A stretch of DNA of 64,000 nt from CAYVIB01 sp964451365. GTDB taxonomy: Bacteria > Pseudomonadota > Gammaproteobacteria > Pseudomonadales > Cellvibrionaceae. Under the pieces are notes generated by a model. It had not been told where the DNA came from. It saw nothing but the letters and a program-made list of their open reading frames with translations, and made no database searches. Where the stretch lies: NCBI GenBank assembly GCA_964451365.1, contig CAYVIB010000005.1, positions 124,001-188,000 on the forward strand. The letters are read 5' to 3'. Below are positions 23,591 through 31,870 of the stretch, in pieces. Positions within the stretch are counted from its first letter, which is position 1, and each line of letters begins with the position of its first letter. The position numbers and the translations under genes are program-made.

Positions 23591-25420
23591 TCAGGGCGGA
23601 TAACACCCCAGGCACTTCGCCAGCACCGTCGGCATGTCATTGAGGTGCGAAAACGTTTGCGATAGTTCGTCCTTGAGCGATTTCATCTGGCGGTTATTAA
23701 GAAGGGTGTCGGCCAACAGCGAGTTTTTGACGCTTTCCCCCAAGGCGCTGCTTTCTTCCATTAACGCCCGTAAAAACTGCTCGCGGAATGACAGGGGAAC
23801 CTGGATCGGCTTGACGTTCTTTTTGTCGAGGTTGTGGGTAATGGCCACGGAGGAAATAACATCGTCCAGGGTGCCCAGGTTGTCAACCAGGTTCAGCTCC
23901 TTTGCTGTCGCGCCGGTCCAGACGCGGCCCTGTGCAATGGAGTGAATATCCTCCACCGATTCGTTGCGTGCTTCCGCCACAATACTCAGGAAATTGCCGT
24001 AGATATTGTCGACACCGCTCTGAATCACTTTTTGCGCCTGATCGGACAGCGGGCGATCCAGGCGGAACACGTCCGCCAGTTCCGATGTACCGATGCCGTC
24101 GGTGTGGATGCCGATACTGTCCAGTGACTCGGAGAAATTCGGGTACAGGCCCCAAACACCGATTGAGCCGGTAAGGGTGGACGGCATGGCCCAGATCTCA
24201 TCGGCCGCGGTGGAAATCCAGTAACCGCCGGAAGCCGCGACGCTGCCCATGGAAATATAAACCGGCAGCCCCTGATCGCGGGCGGCAAGAATTTCCTCGC
24301 GAATGACTTCCGAGGCAAAGGCGCTGCCGCCGCCGCTGTCCACACGAATCACCAGTGCTTTAACAGACTCGTCCTCCCGCGCCTGGCGGATCAGTTCGCT
24401 CAGGCTGTCACCGCCGATGGCGCCTTCCGGCTGCCGGCCGTCGTAAATGGTTCCGGATGCGACAATCAACCCGATATTATCCGCGAGTTCCGGGACGGAA
24501 ATTGCCTGTGACGCGATATATTCCTCCATGGTGACTGCCGCGAACCCCATTTCGTTGTCACTTTCGCCGAAGCGGTCGATCAGTTGTTGGCGAAGACCGG
24601 TTCGATCGACGGTTTCATCGACCAGTCCCATGGCTTTGGCATATTCGGCGCTCGAGCCTTCGTATTTCGGCAGTTGTTCCGGCATGGCGGAAATAAAGTT
24701 GTCCACCGCGCCGCTGGGTAATTGACGCGCGGCTTCAATCTTGCTGGTGTACGCGCCCCACAACTCATTCAGCCAACGACTATTATGTTCACGCGATTCC
24801 TCTGACATGCTGTTGCGTATGTAAGGTTCCACCGCGTCCTTATATTCGCCCGCGCGAAAAACATGGAAATTCACTTTCAGTTTATCGGCCGCGTCCTTAA
24901 TGTAGTTTTGGTACAGCCCGTACCCGGTAATGAACAGGTTGCCCAACTCGTTGATATAAATTTCGTCGGCGTAGCTCGCCAGGTAGTATTGCTGCTGGGT
25001 GTAACTATCCGCGTAGGCGAGCACGAGTTTGCCTTCGGCTTTGAAATTTTGCAGGGCCTGGCCAATTTCATTCAACTTGCTGATGCCGCCGCCGCGCAGG
25101 TAATCCAGTTGCAACACCATTGCGGTCACCCGCTTGTCCGTGGCGGCGTCGTTGATCACGTTGACGACGGTGCGAACCACGGTTTCATCGGGCATGTTTT
25201 CGGCATCACCGACCAAAAGGGGAAGCGGTGATGTATAGGATTTTTGATCCACCAGGAAACCCGACGGGGCGATATGAATGGCCGTGGAGTCGGGGATTTT
25301 TATGCTTGGAGCGGAAACGATGGAGCTGATAATGACAATTACGATAAACAGAAACAACAGGTTCAGAACCAGCGTCCGGGTGAATGAAAGTGCGTGCCAA
25401 AGTCCTTTGAGAAATTTCAT
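23591..25420 (-). CDS. sppA: Signal peptide peptidase SppA, 67-kDa type
   Basis: Inner-membrane serine peptidase of 609 residues that degrades cleaved signal peptides. An N-terminal anchor lies at about residues 16-38 (LVLNLLFLFIVIVIISSIV). Two tandem S49 domains follow. The catalytic Lys is in the first domain (FRAGEYKDAVEPYIRNSMS near 205) and the nucleophile Ser in the second (MGSVAASGGYWIS near 405). This split Ser-Lys dyad matches the E. coli type. The ATG at 25420 follows weak ribosome-binding sequence. The DUF2069 gene lies 12 bp upstream, so the four minus-strand genes up to arsC probably form one transcript. Confidence 0.95.
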   Translation of the reverse strand: MKFLKGLWHALSFTRTLVLNLLFLFIVIVIISSIVSAPSIKIPDSTAIHIAPSGFLVDQKSYTSPLPLLVGDAENMPDETVVRTVVNVINDAATDKRVTAMVLQLDYLRGGGISKLNEIGQALQNFKAEGKLVLAYADSYTQQQYYLASYADEIYINELGNLFITGYGLYQNYIKDAADKLKVNFHVFRAGEYKDAVEPYIRNSMSEESREHNSRWLNELWGAYTSKIEAARQLPSGAVDNFISAMPEQLPKYEGSSAEYAKAMGLVDETVDRTGLRQQLIDRFGESDNEMGFAAVTMEEYIASQAISVPELADNIGLIVASGTIYDGRQPEGAIGGDSLSELIRQAREDESVKALVIRVDSGGGSAFASEVIREEILAARDQGLPVYISMGSVAASGGYWISTAADEIWAMPSTLTGSIGVWGLYPNFSESLDSIGIHTDGIGTSELADVFRLDRPLSDQAQKVIQSGVDNIYGNFLSIVAEARNESVEDIHSIAQGRVWTGATAKELNLVDNLGTLDDVISSVAITHNLDKKNVKPIQVPLSFREQFLRALMEESSALGESVKNSLLADTLLNNRQMKSLKDELSQTFSHLNDMPTVLAKCLGCYPP

Positions 25421-25432
25421 AATGAATTTACA

Positions 25433-25825
25433 TTACACCTGTTCAACGTAGAGTGATCTTTGCAGCCAGCGACTGCAAAGCATGGAATTAACAAACAGTG
25501 CGACCACCAATAACAAAAACAAACCGTCCCAGGCGGTGGTGTTCGACATAAAAACGCCTTCGACCCCCCGGATAAAATAAAACAACAAAATAAAGCACAA
25601 CCAGCTGTAAGTGCGGTAATGTTTTTTAATAATGCCGGGCAGGAAGGCCAGCAATGGCAAAACCTGAATGGCCAGTATCGTCCACAGCGGCCCGCCGGCG
25701 CGAAAGATATGCCAGCTGAACAAGAGGAGCACGAGGCCGGAATACAGAAAGCAAAAAATCGCTTGTCCGACGTACAGCTTTTGTTGCATTTTACTTCCTG
25801 CCGATTGGGACACCGGTTTATCCAT
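25433..25825 (-). CDS. DUF2069 domain membrane protein
   Basis: 130-residue protein with four predicted membrane segments (about residues 18-42, 46-64, 72-86 and 96-116). Family-typical sequence includes IQVLPLLAFLPGI and CFILLFYFIRGVE. The function is unknown. It overlaps the end of wrbA by 8 bp, and wrbA-DUF2069 adjacency is common in gammaproteobacteria. The overlap implies translational coupling. Confidence 0.87.
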   Translation of the reverse strand: MDKPVSQSAGSKMQQKLYVGQAIFCFLYSGLVLLLFSWHIFRAGGPLWTILAIQVLPLLAFLPGIIKKHYRTYSWLCFILLFYFIRGVEGVFMSNTTAWDGLFLLLVVALFVNSMLCSRWLQRSLYVEQV

Positions 25826-26417
25826 TACTGCTTACCCTGAGTTTTAATGCCAACGCTGCAATGCGTTTGCCAAAGTGCCGGCAGATAACCGACTCATCCT
25901 CGGTAAACCCTTGTTTGCCGTCAGCCCCGGCGTGGTGGCTGGGGCCGTAGGGTGTGCCGCCTCCGCCCGTGGTATAAAGCGCCTCTTCGCTGTAGGGTAC
26001 ACCAGCAATCACCATGCCTTGGTGCAGCAGGGGCAGCATCATAGTCAACAATGTGGTTTCCTGGCCACCGTGCAACGATGCGGTGGAAGTAAACACGCCG
26101 GCAGGTTTGTCAATCAGGTCTCCGTTGAGCCAGGCACTGGCCGCGCCATCGATAAAATACTTCAGCGGCGCCGCCATGTTACCGAAGCGGGTTGGGCTTC
26201 CCAGAATCAGGCCGGCACAATTCTTTAAATCCTCCTGGGTGCAGTAAATATCGCCTTCGGCGGGAATCGCCGGCTCAGTGGCTTCCGCCACGATGGAGAC
26301 TTTGGGCACCGTGCGCAGCTTTGCCTCGATACCGGCTTCTTCAACGCCACGCGCAATCAGTTGGGCCATTTTACGGGTGGCTCCGTTATTGCTGTAATAC
26401 AGGATCAGGACGTACAT
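25818..26417 (-). CDS. wrbA: NAD(P)H:quinone oxidoreductase WrbA
   Basis: Flavodoxin-like FMN enzyme of 199 residues that reduces quinones by two electrons, protecting against redox cycling. The FMN phosphate loop is visible at the start (YYSNNGATRKMAQ, residues 8-20). SPTRFGNMAAPLKYFIDG and FTSTASLHGGQE are family signatures, and GGGTPYGPSHHAG near 155 completes the flavin site. It overlaps the next gene by 8 bp and follows arsC after 5 bp, indicating an operon. Confidence 0.94.
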   Translation of the reverse strand: MYVLILYYSNNGATRKMAQLIARGVEEAGIEAKLRTVPKVSIVAEATEPAIPAEGDIYCTQEDLKNCAGLILGSPTRFGNMAAPLKYFIDGAASAWLNGDLIDKPAGVFTSTASLHGGQETTLLTMMLPLLHQGMVIAGVPYSEEALYTTGGGGTPYGPSHHAGADGKQGFTEDESVICRHFGKRIAALALKLRVSSNG

Positions 26418-26422
26418 GGATT

Positions 26423-26782
26423 TTATTTTTTCAGCAGGATGTTAACGTTCTCCGGCGGCCGGCCGAGAACGGCTTGATCGCCTTTTACCACTATTGGGCG
26501 CTCGATCAATTTCGGGTTGGCCAGCATCGCATCGATTATCTGCGCCTCCGATAATTGCTCATTCGCCAGTTGAAGTTCCTTGTAGGCGTCCTCGCTTTTG
26601 CGCAGCACGTCGCGCGGTGATTTGCCCAGTTTTTTCAGAATCCGCTTGAATTCCGCCGTGGAGGGGGGATTGTCGAGATAAAGAATCACTTCCGGCTCAA
26701 CGCCGCTGGACTCGATAATCTCAAGCGTCTGGCGCGATTTGGAGCAGCGCGGATTGTGGTATATACGTATTTTTTCGCTCAT
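26423..26782 (-). CDS. arsC: Arsenate reductase (glutaredoxin type), ArsC/YffB family
   Basis: 119-residue thioredoxin-fold protein. Catalytic Cys in YHNPRCSKSRQTL near residue 13; the family block LIERPIVVKGDQAVLGRPPE near residues 91-110 includes the Arg residues that bind arsenate in E. coli ArsC. It would reduce arsenate with glutathione and glutaredoxin. No ars efflux or regulator genes are nearby, and this chromosomal wrbA-arsC arrangement is common, so a general thiol role cannot be excluded. First gene of the arsC-wrbA-DUF2069-sppA group. Confidence 0.88.
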   Translation of the reverse strand: MSEKIRIYHNPRCSKSRQTLEIIESSGVEPEVILYLDNPPSTAEFKRILKKLGKSPRDVLRKSEDAYKELQLANEQLSEAQIIDAMLANPKLIERPIVVKGDQAVLGRPPENVNILLKK

Positions 26783-26931
26783 TACCTGCTTTTCCGTTTG
26801 GTTATTTGCTTGGCGCGGAACGCATACGGGCGTTTACAATAACGACCGCGCCGGTCTATTGTAAACTGAATATGACTGCGATTTGTTATTGGCAAACCAT
26901 TTTGCCGGCTACCGGCAGCCAGGATGACGCG

Positions 26932-28191
26932 ATGAGCAAATTTAAATTCAAAATGCCTGCCGGCAAATCTGTTTTCAAAGAGGTTGGCCAGTTTATGAAG
27001 AACCTGGCCTTCGAATTTCTCGACAAGGGTTGCCAGAAGAGCGCCGCGGCTCTCACTTACATGACGCTGTTCGCCCTGGTGCCACTGATGACGGTAACCT
27101 TTTCCATGTTTTCCGTGATTCCCGCCTTCGATGGGGTGGCGGAGCAGCTGCAGTCGCTGATTTTTGCTCACTTCGTTCCCGAGACCGGTACCGAAGTGCA
27201 GCGGTATCTAGCGGATTTTTCCGCCCAGGCTCGCCGTCTGACGGGGGCTGGTGTCGGCATCCTGGTGGTGACGGCCTACGTGATGCTGACCAATATTGAA
27301 AAAACCTTCAACGCCATCTGGGGGGTTCAGCAGGCGCGCCGGGGGCTGGCGAGTTTCCTGTTGTATTGGGCGGTATTGAGCATTGGCCCGCTATTGCTGG
27401 GCGCGGGCATGCTGATAACAACCTATTTGTTGTCTCTCAGGTTAATGGTGAGTGAACTGGATCAACTGGGAATCTCCACCGCGTTTTTCAGCCTGGTGCC
27501 CCTGTTGCTGACCAGCGCCGCCTTCACTTTGCTGTTTGCCGCAGTCCCCAATTGCCGGGTGCCGGTGAAGTTCGCCGTTATCGGGGGAGTCGCCACCGCC
27601 ATCTGTTTCGAATTGCTGAAAATGGCTTTTGGCTGGATGGTGGCCAATTCCAGTTTCCAGCTCATTTATGGGGCATTCGCGGTTGTCCCGCTGTTTCTGC
27701 TTTGGATCAATTTTGTCTGGACCGTGGTGCTGGCGGGAGCGGTATTCGTTCGCACCCTGGCCGAGCACGGCTATGCCGACCGATCCCGCCGACAGTCGGA
27801 TTTGCAGGCGGTGCTGCGCTGCCTCGCCATTTTCCGGGAAAAGTCCAAAACCGGCGACATGGTGACGGACCAGGATTGCGTGAGGGCCGGTGTGAGCCTG
27901 GTTCATTGGCAGCACCTGCGCTCGCTGATGGTGAAAAGCCGCTGGATAGCGGTGACGGACAACGGCAATTACGTGCTGAGCCGGGATTTAAAGAACGTGA
28001 CACTGTGGGACGCGGCTCTCCTGGTGAGGCTGCAGTTTGACGAATTCACCGCCGGCAAGGGCCGCGAAGCGAAGAAAGCGGAGGATTCGCCCAAGTCGTG
28101 GTTGCGGGAATATGGTGAGCGGCTGGAAAAAGTACGGGCGGATGCGGAAGAGGTTTTCAGTATCGATCTCGATACCCTTTTCAGTCGCTAG
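26932..28191 (+). CDS. YihY/BrkB family inner-membrane protein
   Basis: 419-residue protein with six predicted membrane segments between about residues 40 and 275, then a cytoplasmic C-terminal part. Typical YihY blocks are ALTYMTLFALVPLMTV near residue 45 and YGAFAVVPLFLLWINFVW near 247. It was once called ribonuclease BN by mistake; the function is unknown. The frame is open to 26806, but ATG 26932 preceded by CAGG gives the expected N-terminus (MSKFKFKMPAGK). The C-terminal 140 residues look like a helix-turn-helix-type extension (TGDMVTDQDCVRAGVS), present in longer members. Confidence 0.9.
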   Translation: MSKFKFKMPAGKSVFKEVGQFMKNLAFEFLDKGCQKSAAALTYMTLFALVPLMTVTFSMFSVIPAFDGVAEQLQSLIFAHFVPETGTEVQRYLADFSAQARRLTGAGVGILVVTAYVMLTNIEKTFNAIWGVQQARRGLASFLLYWAVLSIGPLLLGAGMLITTYLLSLRLMVSELDQLGISTAFFSLVPLLLTSAAFTLLFAAVPNCRVPVKFAVIGGVATAICFELLKMAFGWMVANSSFQLIYGAFAVVPLFLLWINFVWTVVLAGAVFVRTLAEHGYADRSRRQSDLQAVLRCLAIFREKSKTGDMVTDQDCVRAGVSLVHWQHLRSLMVKSRWIAVTDNGNYVLSRDLKNVTLWDAALLVRLQFDEFTAGKGREAKKAEDSPKSWLREYGERLEKVRADAEEVFSIDLDTLFSR

Positions 28192-28242
28192 TGGACGGAT
28201 TGACTATAATTAAATCGATATTCTGATTCCCGGTAACCGACG

Positions 28243-28608
28243 GTGGCGATTCCTCTTCTTATCTGTGACGACTCGAATATGGCCCGCAAGCAGGCGAAAA
28301 GTTCGCTGCCGGACGGGTGGAAGGTCGATGTCACATTCGCCACCAATGGCCGGGAGGCGCTGGAGTTGATTCGCCAGGGCCGTGGTGAGATCGTTCTGCT
28401 CGACCTCACCATGCCGGACATGAGTGGTTACGGTGTTCTCGAATCCATCAAGGCAGAAGAACTCAAGTGCATGGTTATTGTCGTGTCCGGTGATATTCAG
28501 CCCGCGGCAATGGAGCGGGTAAAAACACTCGGCGCGTTGGACTTTATCAAAAAGCCGATAGCGCCGGAAAAGCTGCTTGAAGTTTTGACCAGGTACGGGC
28601 TGTTGTAA
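28243..28608 (+). CDS. CheY-like single-domain response regulator
   Basis: 121-residue receiver domain with no output domain. Acidic pocket at Asp9-Asp10, phosphoacceptor Asp54 in VLLDLTMPDMSG, conserved Ser82 (VVSGD) and Lys104 (FIKKP). It starts with GTG 28243 (VAIPLLICDDS). No histidine kinase or chemotaxis gene is adjacent in the window, so its partner is unknown. The 51-bp gap from yihY suggests possible co-transcription. Confidence 0.88.
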   Translation: MAIPLLICDDSNMARKQAKSSLPDGWKVDVTFATNGREALELIRQGRGEIVLLDLTMPDMSGYGVLESIKAEELKCMVIVVSGDIQPAAMERVKTLGALDFIKKPIAPEKLLEVLTRYGLL

Positions 28609-28750
28609 AAAATCTTCCAAATCGCTGTTTCAGCCTGATTCCCGGTTTATCCCGCATCGGATTTGCTTTGGGTTTTCCAGCCGGCCACTAATTTATTGTT
28701 CCGTTTCACTTTGTTATCGTTGCCGTTTCACTTTCCCCTGGAATCACAAA

Positions 28751-30004
28751 ATGAAGACGACTGAATTTGGCAAACGCTTTTCCGCCGATGTAGGAATAGT
28801 CAACCTGATGGAAGACCTTGGCGAGGCGATAAACGTCAATCCCGATATACTGTTTATGGGAGGCGGCAACCCCGCGCGCATACCGGCGTTTGAACAACGT
28901 ATCGCCGCGCACTTAAAAATAATCGCCGGCAATCCGGCGGCGCTCCACAAGCTGGTCGGTGCCTATCAGTCACCGCGAGGGTCGGAAGATTTTATCGCCG
29001 AACTGGTGAGGTTTTTTAACAGGAGTTTTGGCTGGAACCTGAGCGAAAAAAATATTGCGATTTCGGGTGGCAGCCAATCCGCCTTTTTTATTTTGATTAA
29101 TATGCTGGTGGGTAACGCCGACAGTGAACTGAGGCGAATGTGTTATCCGGTGATGCCGGAATACCTCGGTTATAGCGATCAGGGGCTCGTCGAAAATTGT
29201 TACGTTGGAGTCCGGCCATATATCGAACTACTCGATGACGGATGCTTTAAATATCGCGTGGATCAGGCGGCTCTCGAAGCTGTTGCCAGCGTCAGCGCGT
29301 ACTGCATATCCAGGCCCACCAATCCTTCGGGAAACCTTATAAGTGAGGACGAACTTGACCGGATTGCCGTCCTCGCAAAAAAGAACGATGCCTACCTTAT
29401 CGTGGACTGCGCTTACGGCAATCCTTTTCCGGGTGTGGTGTACGACTGCGCCGCGCCACTTTGGCACGACAACAGTATTTATGTATTAAGCCTTTCCAAA
29501 CTCGGCATGCCGGGGGCGCGCACCGGGATTGTTGTGGCGCCGGAAGAAGTGATTGAACAATTTGTCAGAATAAACACGGTTGTCAGCCTGGCCAACGGAA
29601 ATCTTGGGCCGGCACTGGCGACATCACTGTTAAAGGCCGGGGAAATGCCCGGCATCTGCAACAATACACTCTTGCCTTTTTATCGGGCAAAACGCGATCT
29701 GGCGATAGCCGAAGTGCGAAAACAACTCGACGGGATTCCCTACCGGATGCACAAACCCGAAGGGGCTTTTTTCCTGTGGTTGTGGTTTGAAGATTTACCC
29801 ATCACATCGACGGATTTATATGAGCGTTTGAAAAAGAAAAATGTGCTCGTAATGCCGGGTGAGCCTTTCTTTTTTGGTTTAACGGAAGACTGGCAACACG
29901 CCCGGGAATGTATACGGCTTACTTATTGTCAAAATGACGATGTGATTGTTAAGGCTATTGAGATACTTGGCGAAGAGTTACGCGCGGTTTATAGCCGGAC
30001 TTAA
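28751..30004 (+). CDS. avtA: Valine-pyruvate aminotransferase AvtA
   Basis: PLP-dependent class I aminotransferase of 417 residues. It interconverts valine and pyruvate with 2-oxoisovalerate and alanine. The sequence follows E. coli AvtA closely: FMGGGNPARIP near residue 36, GGSQSAFFILINMLVG near 112, CISRPTNPSGNLISEDEL near 188, and the PLP-binding Lys in SLSKLGMPGARTGI near 250. The late block HKPEGAFFLWLWFEDLPIT is distinctive for AvtA. No strong ribosome-binding site was seen before the ATG. It is convergent with the gluconokinase gene, only 14 bp apart. Confidence 0.93.
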   Translation: MKTTEFGKRFSADVGIVNLMEDLGEAINVNPDILFMGGGNPARIPAFEQRIAAHLKIIAGNPAALHKLVGAYQSPRGSEDFIAELVRFFNRSFGWNLSEKNIAISGGSQSAFFILINMLVGNADSELRRMCYPVMPEYLGYSDQGLVENCYVGVRPYIELLDDGCFKYRVDQAALEAVASVSAYCISRPTNPSGNLISEDELDRIAVLAKKNDAYLIVDCAYGNPFPGVVYDCAAPLWHDNSIYVLSLSKLGMPGARTGIVVAPEEVIEQFVRINTVVSLANGNLGPALATSLLKAGEMPGICNNTLLPFYRAKRDLAIAEVRKQLDGIPYRMHKPEGAFFLWLWFEDLPITSTDLYERLKKKNVLVMPGEPFFFGLTEDWQHARECIRLTYCQNDDVIVKAIEILGEELRAVYSRT

Positions 30005-30018
30005 AAAACGGCCACCTT

Positions 30019-30606
30019 TTACGCCAGTTGGAATATGTCCCTGACAATGGCGAGGGCTTTTTCAGTTACCTTGTCGAGAGGGGGATCGATATCGATGGAA
30101 TGGACATCGCTTTCGCACGATGGACGCTCAAGGGCGTCGAATTGGCTGTCGAGAAGTTTGGCCGGCATAAAATGCCCGGGACGGCTCTGCATGCGTTTGC
30201 GTATTGTGGCTTTGTCACCGTTCAAAAACAGGAAAACCACATTGTGCCCCGTATCGCGCAGTTTTTGCCGGTGCTCTTTTCTTAACCCGGAGAATGCTAA
30301 AGTGCAGCTGACGTCAAGATAAGACAACTGGCGTAAATGGCCGCAAATGGAGCGCACCCACGGTTTGCGCATTTCATCCGTCAGGGGAATGCCCGAACTC
30401 ATTCTCAGCTTGGCTTCATCGCTGTGGTAGTCATCAGCGTCCAGGAAGCGGTAGCCAAAATGATCGGCGACGGATTTTGCCACGGTAGATTTGCCGCTAC
30501 CGCAAACACCCATAACAATAATTAACTTTGGCTTTTCCTTACCGGAGCTGTGGGAGCTGTTTGAACCGACGCTTCGTGAGTCGGTGGGGGACAACGCTTG
30601 AGTCAT
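30019..30606 (-). CDS. gntK: Gluconokinase
   Basis: Phosphorylates D-gluconate to 6-phosphogluconate with ATP. Length 195 residues, with a Ser-rich N-terminal extension of about 27 residues before the P-loop VMGVCGSGKST. Other markers: FLDADDYHSDEAKLRMSSG, IPLTDEMRKPWVR, and the C-terminal HFMPAKLLDSQFDALERP signature. It lies beside a GH94 cellobionate-type phosphorylase, whose product is gluconate, and diverges from the LacI-type regulator. The set forms a coherent pathway into the pentose-phosphate or Entner-Doudoroff route. Confidence 0.94.
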   Translation of the reverse strand: MTQALSPTDSRSVGSNSSHSSGKEKPKLIIVMGVCGSGKSTVAKSVADHFGYRFLDADDYHSDEAKLRMSSGIPLTDEMRKPWVRSICGHLRQLSYLDVSCTLAFSGLRKEHRQKLRDTGHNVVFLFLNGDKATIRKRMQSRPGHFMPAKLLDSQFDALERPSCESDVHSIDIDPPLDKVTEKALAIVRDIFQLA

Positions 30607-30739
30607 TACAGTCTAATGAGTTGGATTTATTCTTAAAATAGGCGGAAACAGTAGCACAAAAAATCTTTATAGCGCAATCACTAAGTGCCTCCCGGGAAGG
30701 CATAACAAAAGAGTGGTTGTTTTTTTGTACTGCTGGTTT

Positions 30740-30757
30740 ATGATTCAACAGAATCAT
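30740..30757. promoter_or_regulatory. Perfect palindrome between gntK and the LacI-type gene
   Basis: ATGATTC-AACA-GAATCAT is a perfect 7-bp inverted repeat with a 4-bp spacer, placed between divergent promoters. It does not have the CG centre usual for LacI-family operators, so the bound factor is unknown. Confidence 0.4.
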
Positions 30758-30809
30758 GTTTGGCTATGGAGGGCGCCGGAAAGGTTTTAACAAAAAAGCG
30801 ATTATAACA

Positions 30810-31826
30810 ATGAGCAGACGAGTTACATTGGCGGATGTCGCCAGTATCGCCGGGGTCAGTGCGATCACGGTATCCAGGGTCCTCAATCAGCCGGAAAAAG
30901 TGTCCCCCCTGATGCGTGACAAGGTGCAGCAGGCGGTGGATGAACTCGGCTATATTCCCAATCGTTCCGCCAGTGCCCTGGCATCGGCCAGGTCGGGCGT
31001 AATCGGCGTCGTTATCCCATCCCTTTCAAACATTGTGTTTAATGATGTTCTGCGGGGCATTTATGACGTGGCGGGGCCGTCCGGCTACCAGGTACTGTTG
31101 GTGGATACCCATTATTCCCCCATGGAAGAGGAGAAAATGGTGCGAACGTTATTGAGCCAGTCGCCCGAGGCGATGATTGTTACCGGTGGCGACCAGACGG
31201 ACGTCACCCGCAAACTGCTTTCGAAGGCGCGCATTCCGGTGGTGCAGATTATGGAAGCAGTGGACGAGCCGATTGATATGAACGTTGGTTTTTCCCATCG
31301 CGAGGCGGCATCCGCCATGGTGAGCGAATTGCTCGATCGCGGCTATTCCAAAGTGGCTTTTATTGGTGCGCGCATGGACCCCCGGGCACAACAGAGGTTG
31401 GTGGGGTATCGCGAGGCGATGGATACACGCGGTTTTTTCCAGCGGCATCTGGTGGTGACTTCGCCCAGGCCCACTACTATTGCCATCGGCGGAGAGCTTT
31501 TCCGCAGTTTGATGTCATTGAGCGATGGCGAGTGCGATGCGGTTTTTTGTTGTAATGACGACCTGGCACTGGGGGTATTATTCGAGGCTCAACGTATGAA
31601 CATCCGAATTCCCGAGGATATGGCACTGTGCGGGTTTAATGATGTGGAGGCGGCAGCGCTGGTGAATCCTTCCCTGTCGAGTGTGCATGTACCACGATAC
31701 AAAATGGGCGTTACGGCAACGGAGATGGTTCTCGAATCGCTTAACGGCAATAAAGAGGTTTCCGGTAAAAAGGTGGACAGCGGCTACGAACTAAAAATGC
31801 GCGCGTCCACCGGGTATAAGAAATAA
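30810..31826 (+). CDS. LacI-family transcriptional regulator, GntR-like
   Basis: 338-residue repressor. The N-terminal helix-turn-helix is clear: RVTLADVASIAGVSAITVSR, then the hinge LGYIPNRSASALASARSG. The periplasmic-binding-protein-like effector domain follows (GVVIPSLSNIVFNDVLRGIY, later CNDDLALGVLFEA and LCGFNDVEAA). It resembles the gluconate repressor GntR of the LacI family. By position it likely controls gntK, the phosphorylase and the permease in response to gluconate, 6-phosphogluconate or cellobionate. The frame opens at 30756, but ATG 30810 gives the standard start directly before the helix-turn-helix. Confidence 0.9.
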   Translation: MSRRVTLADVASIAGVSAITVSRVLNQPEKVSPLMRDKVQQAVDELGYIPNRSASALASARSGVIGVVIPSLSNIVFNDVLRGIYDVAGPSGYQVLLVDTHYSPMEEEKMVRTLLSQSPEAMIVTGGDQTDVTRKLLSKARIPVVQIMEAVDEPIDMNVGFSHREAASAMVSELLDRGYSKVAFIGARMDPRAQQRLVGYREAMDTRGFFQRHLVVTSPRPTTIAIGGELFRSLMSLSDGECDAVFCCNDDLALGVLFEAQRMNIRIPEDMALCGFNDVEAAALVNPSLSSVHVPRYKMGVTATEMVLESLNGNKEVSGKKVDSGYELKMRASTGYKK

Positions 31827-31870
31827 AAATTAAAGCGATGCTTGTATTATCGGCTATGCAAGTCGTGTGA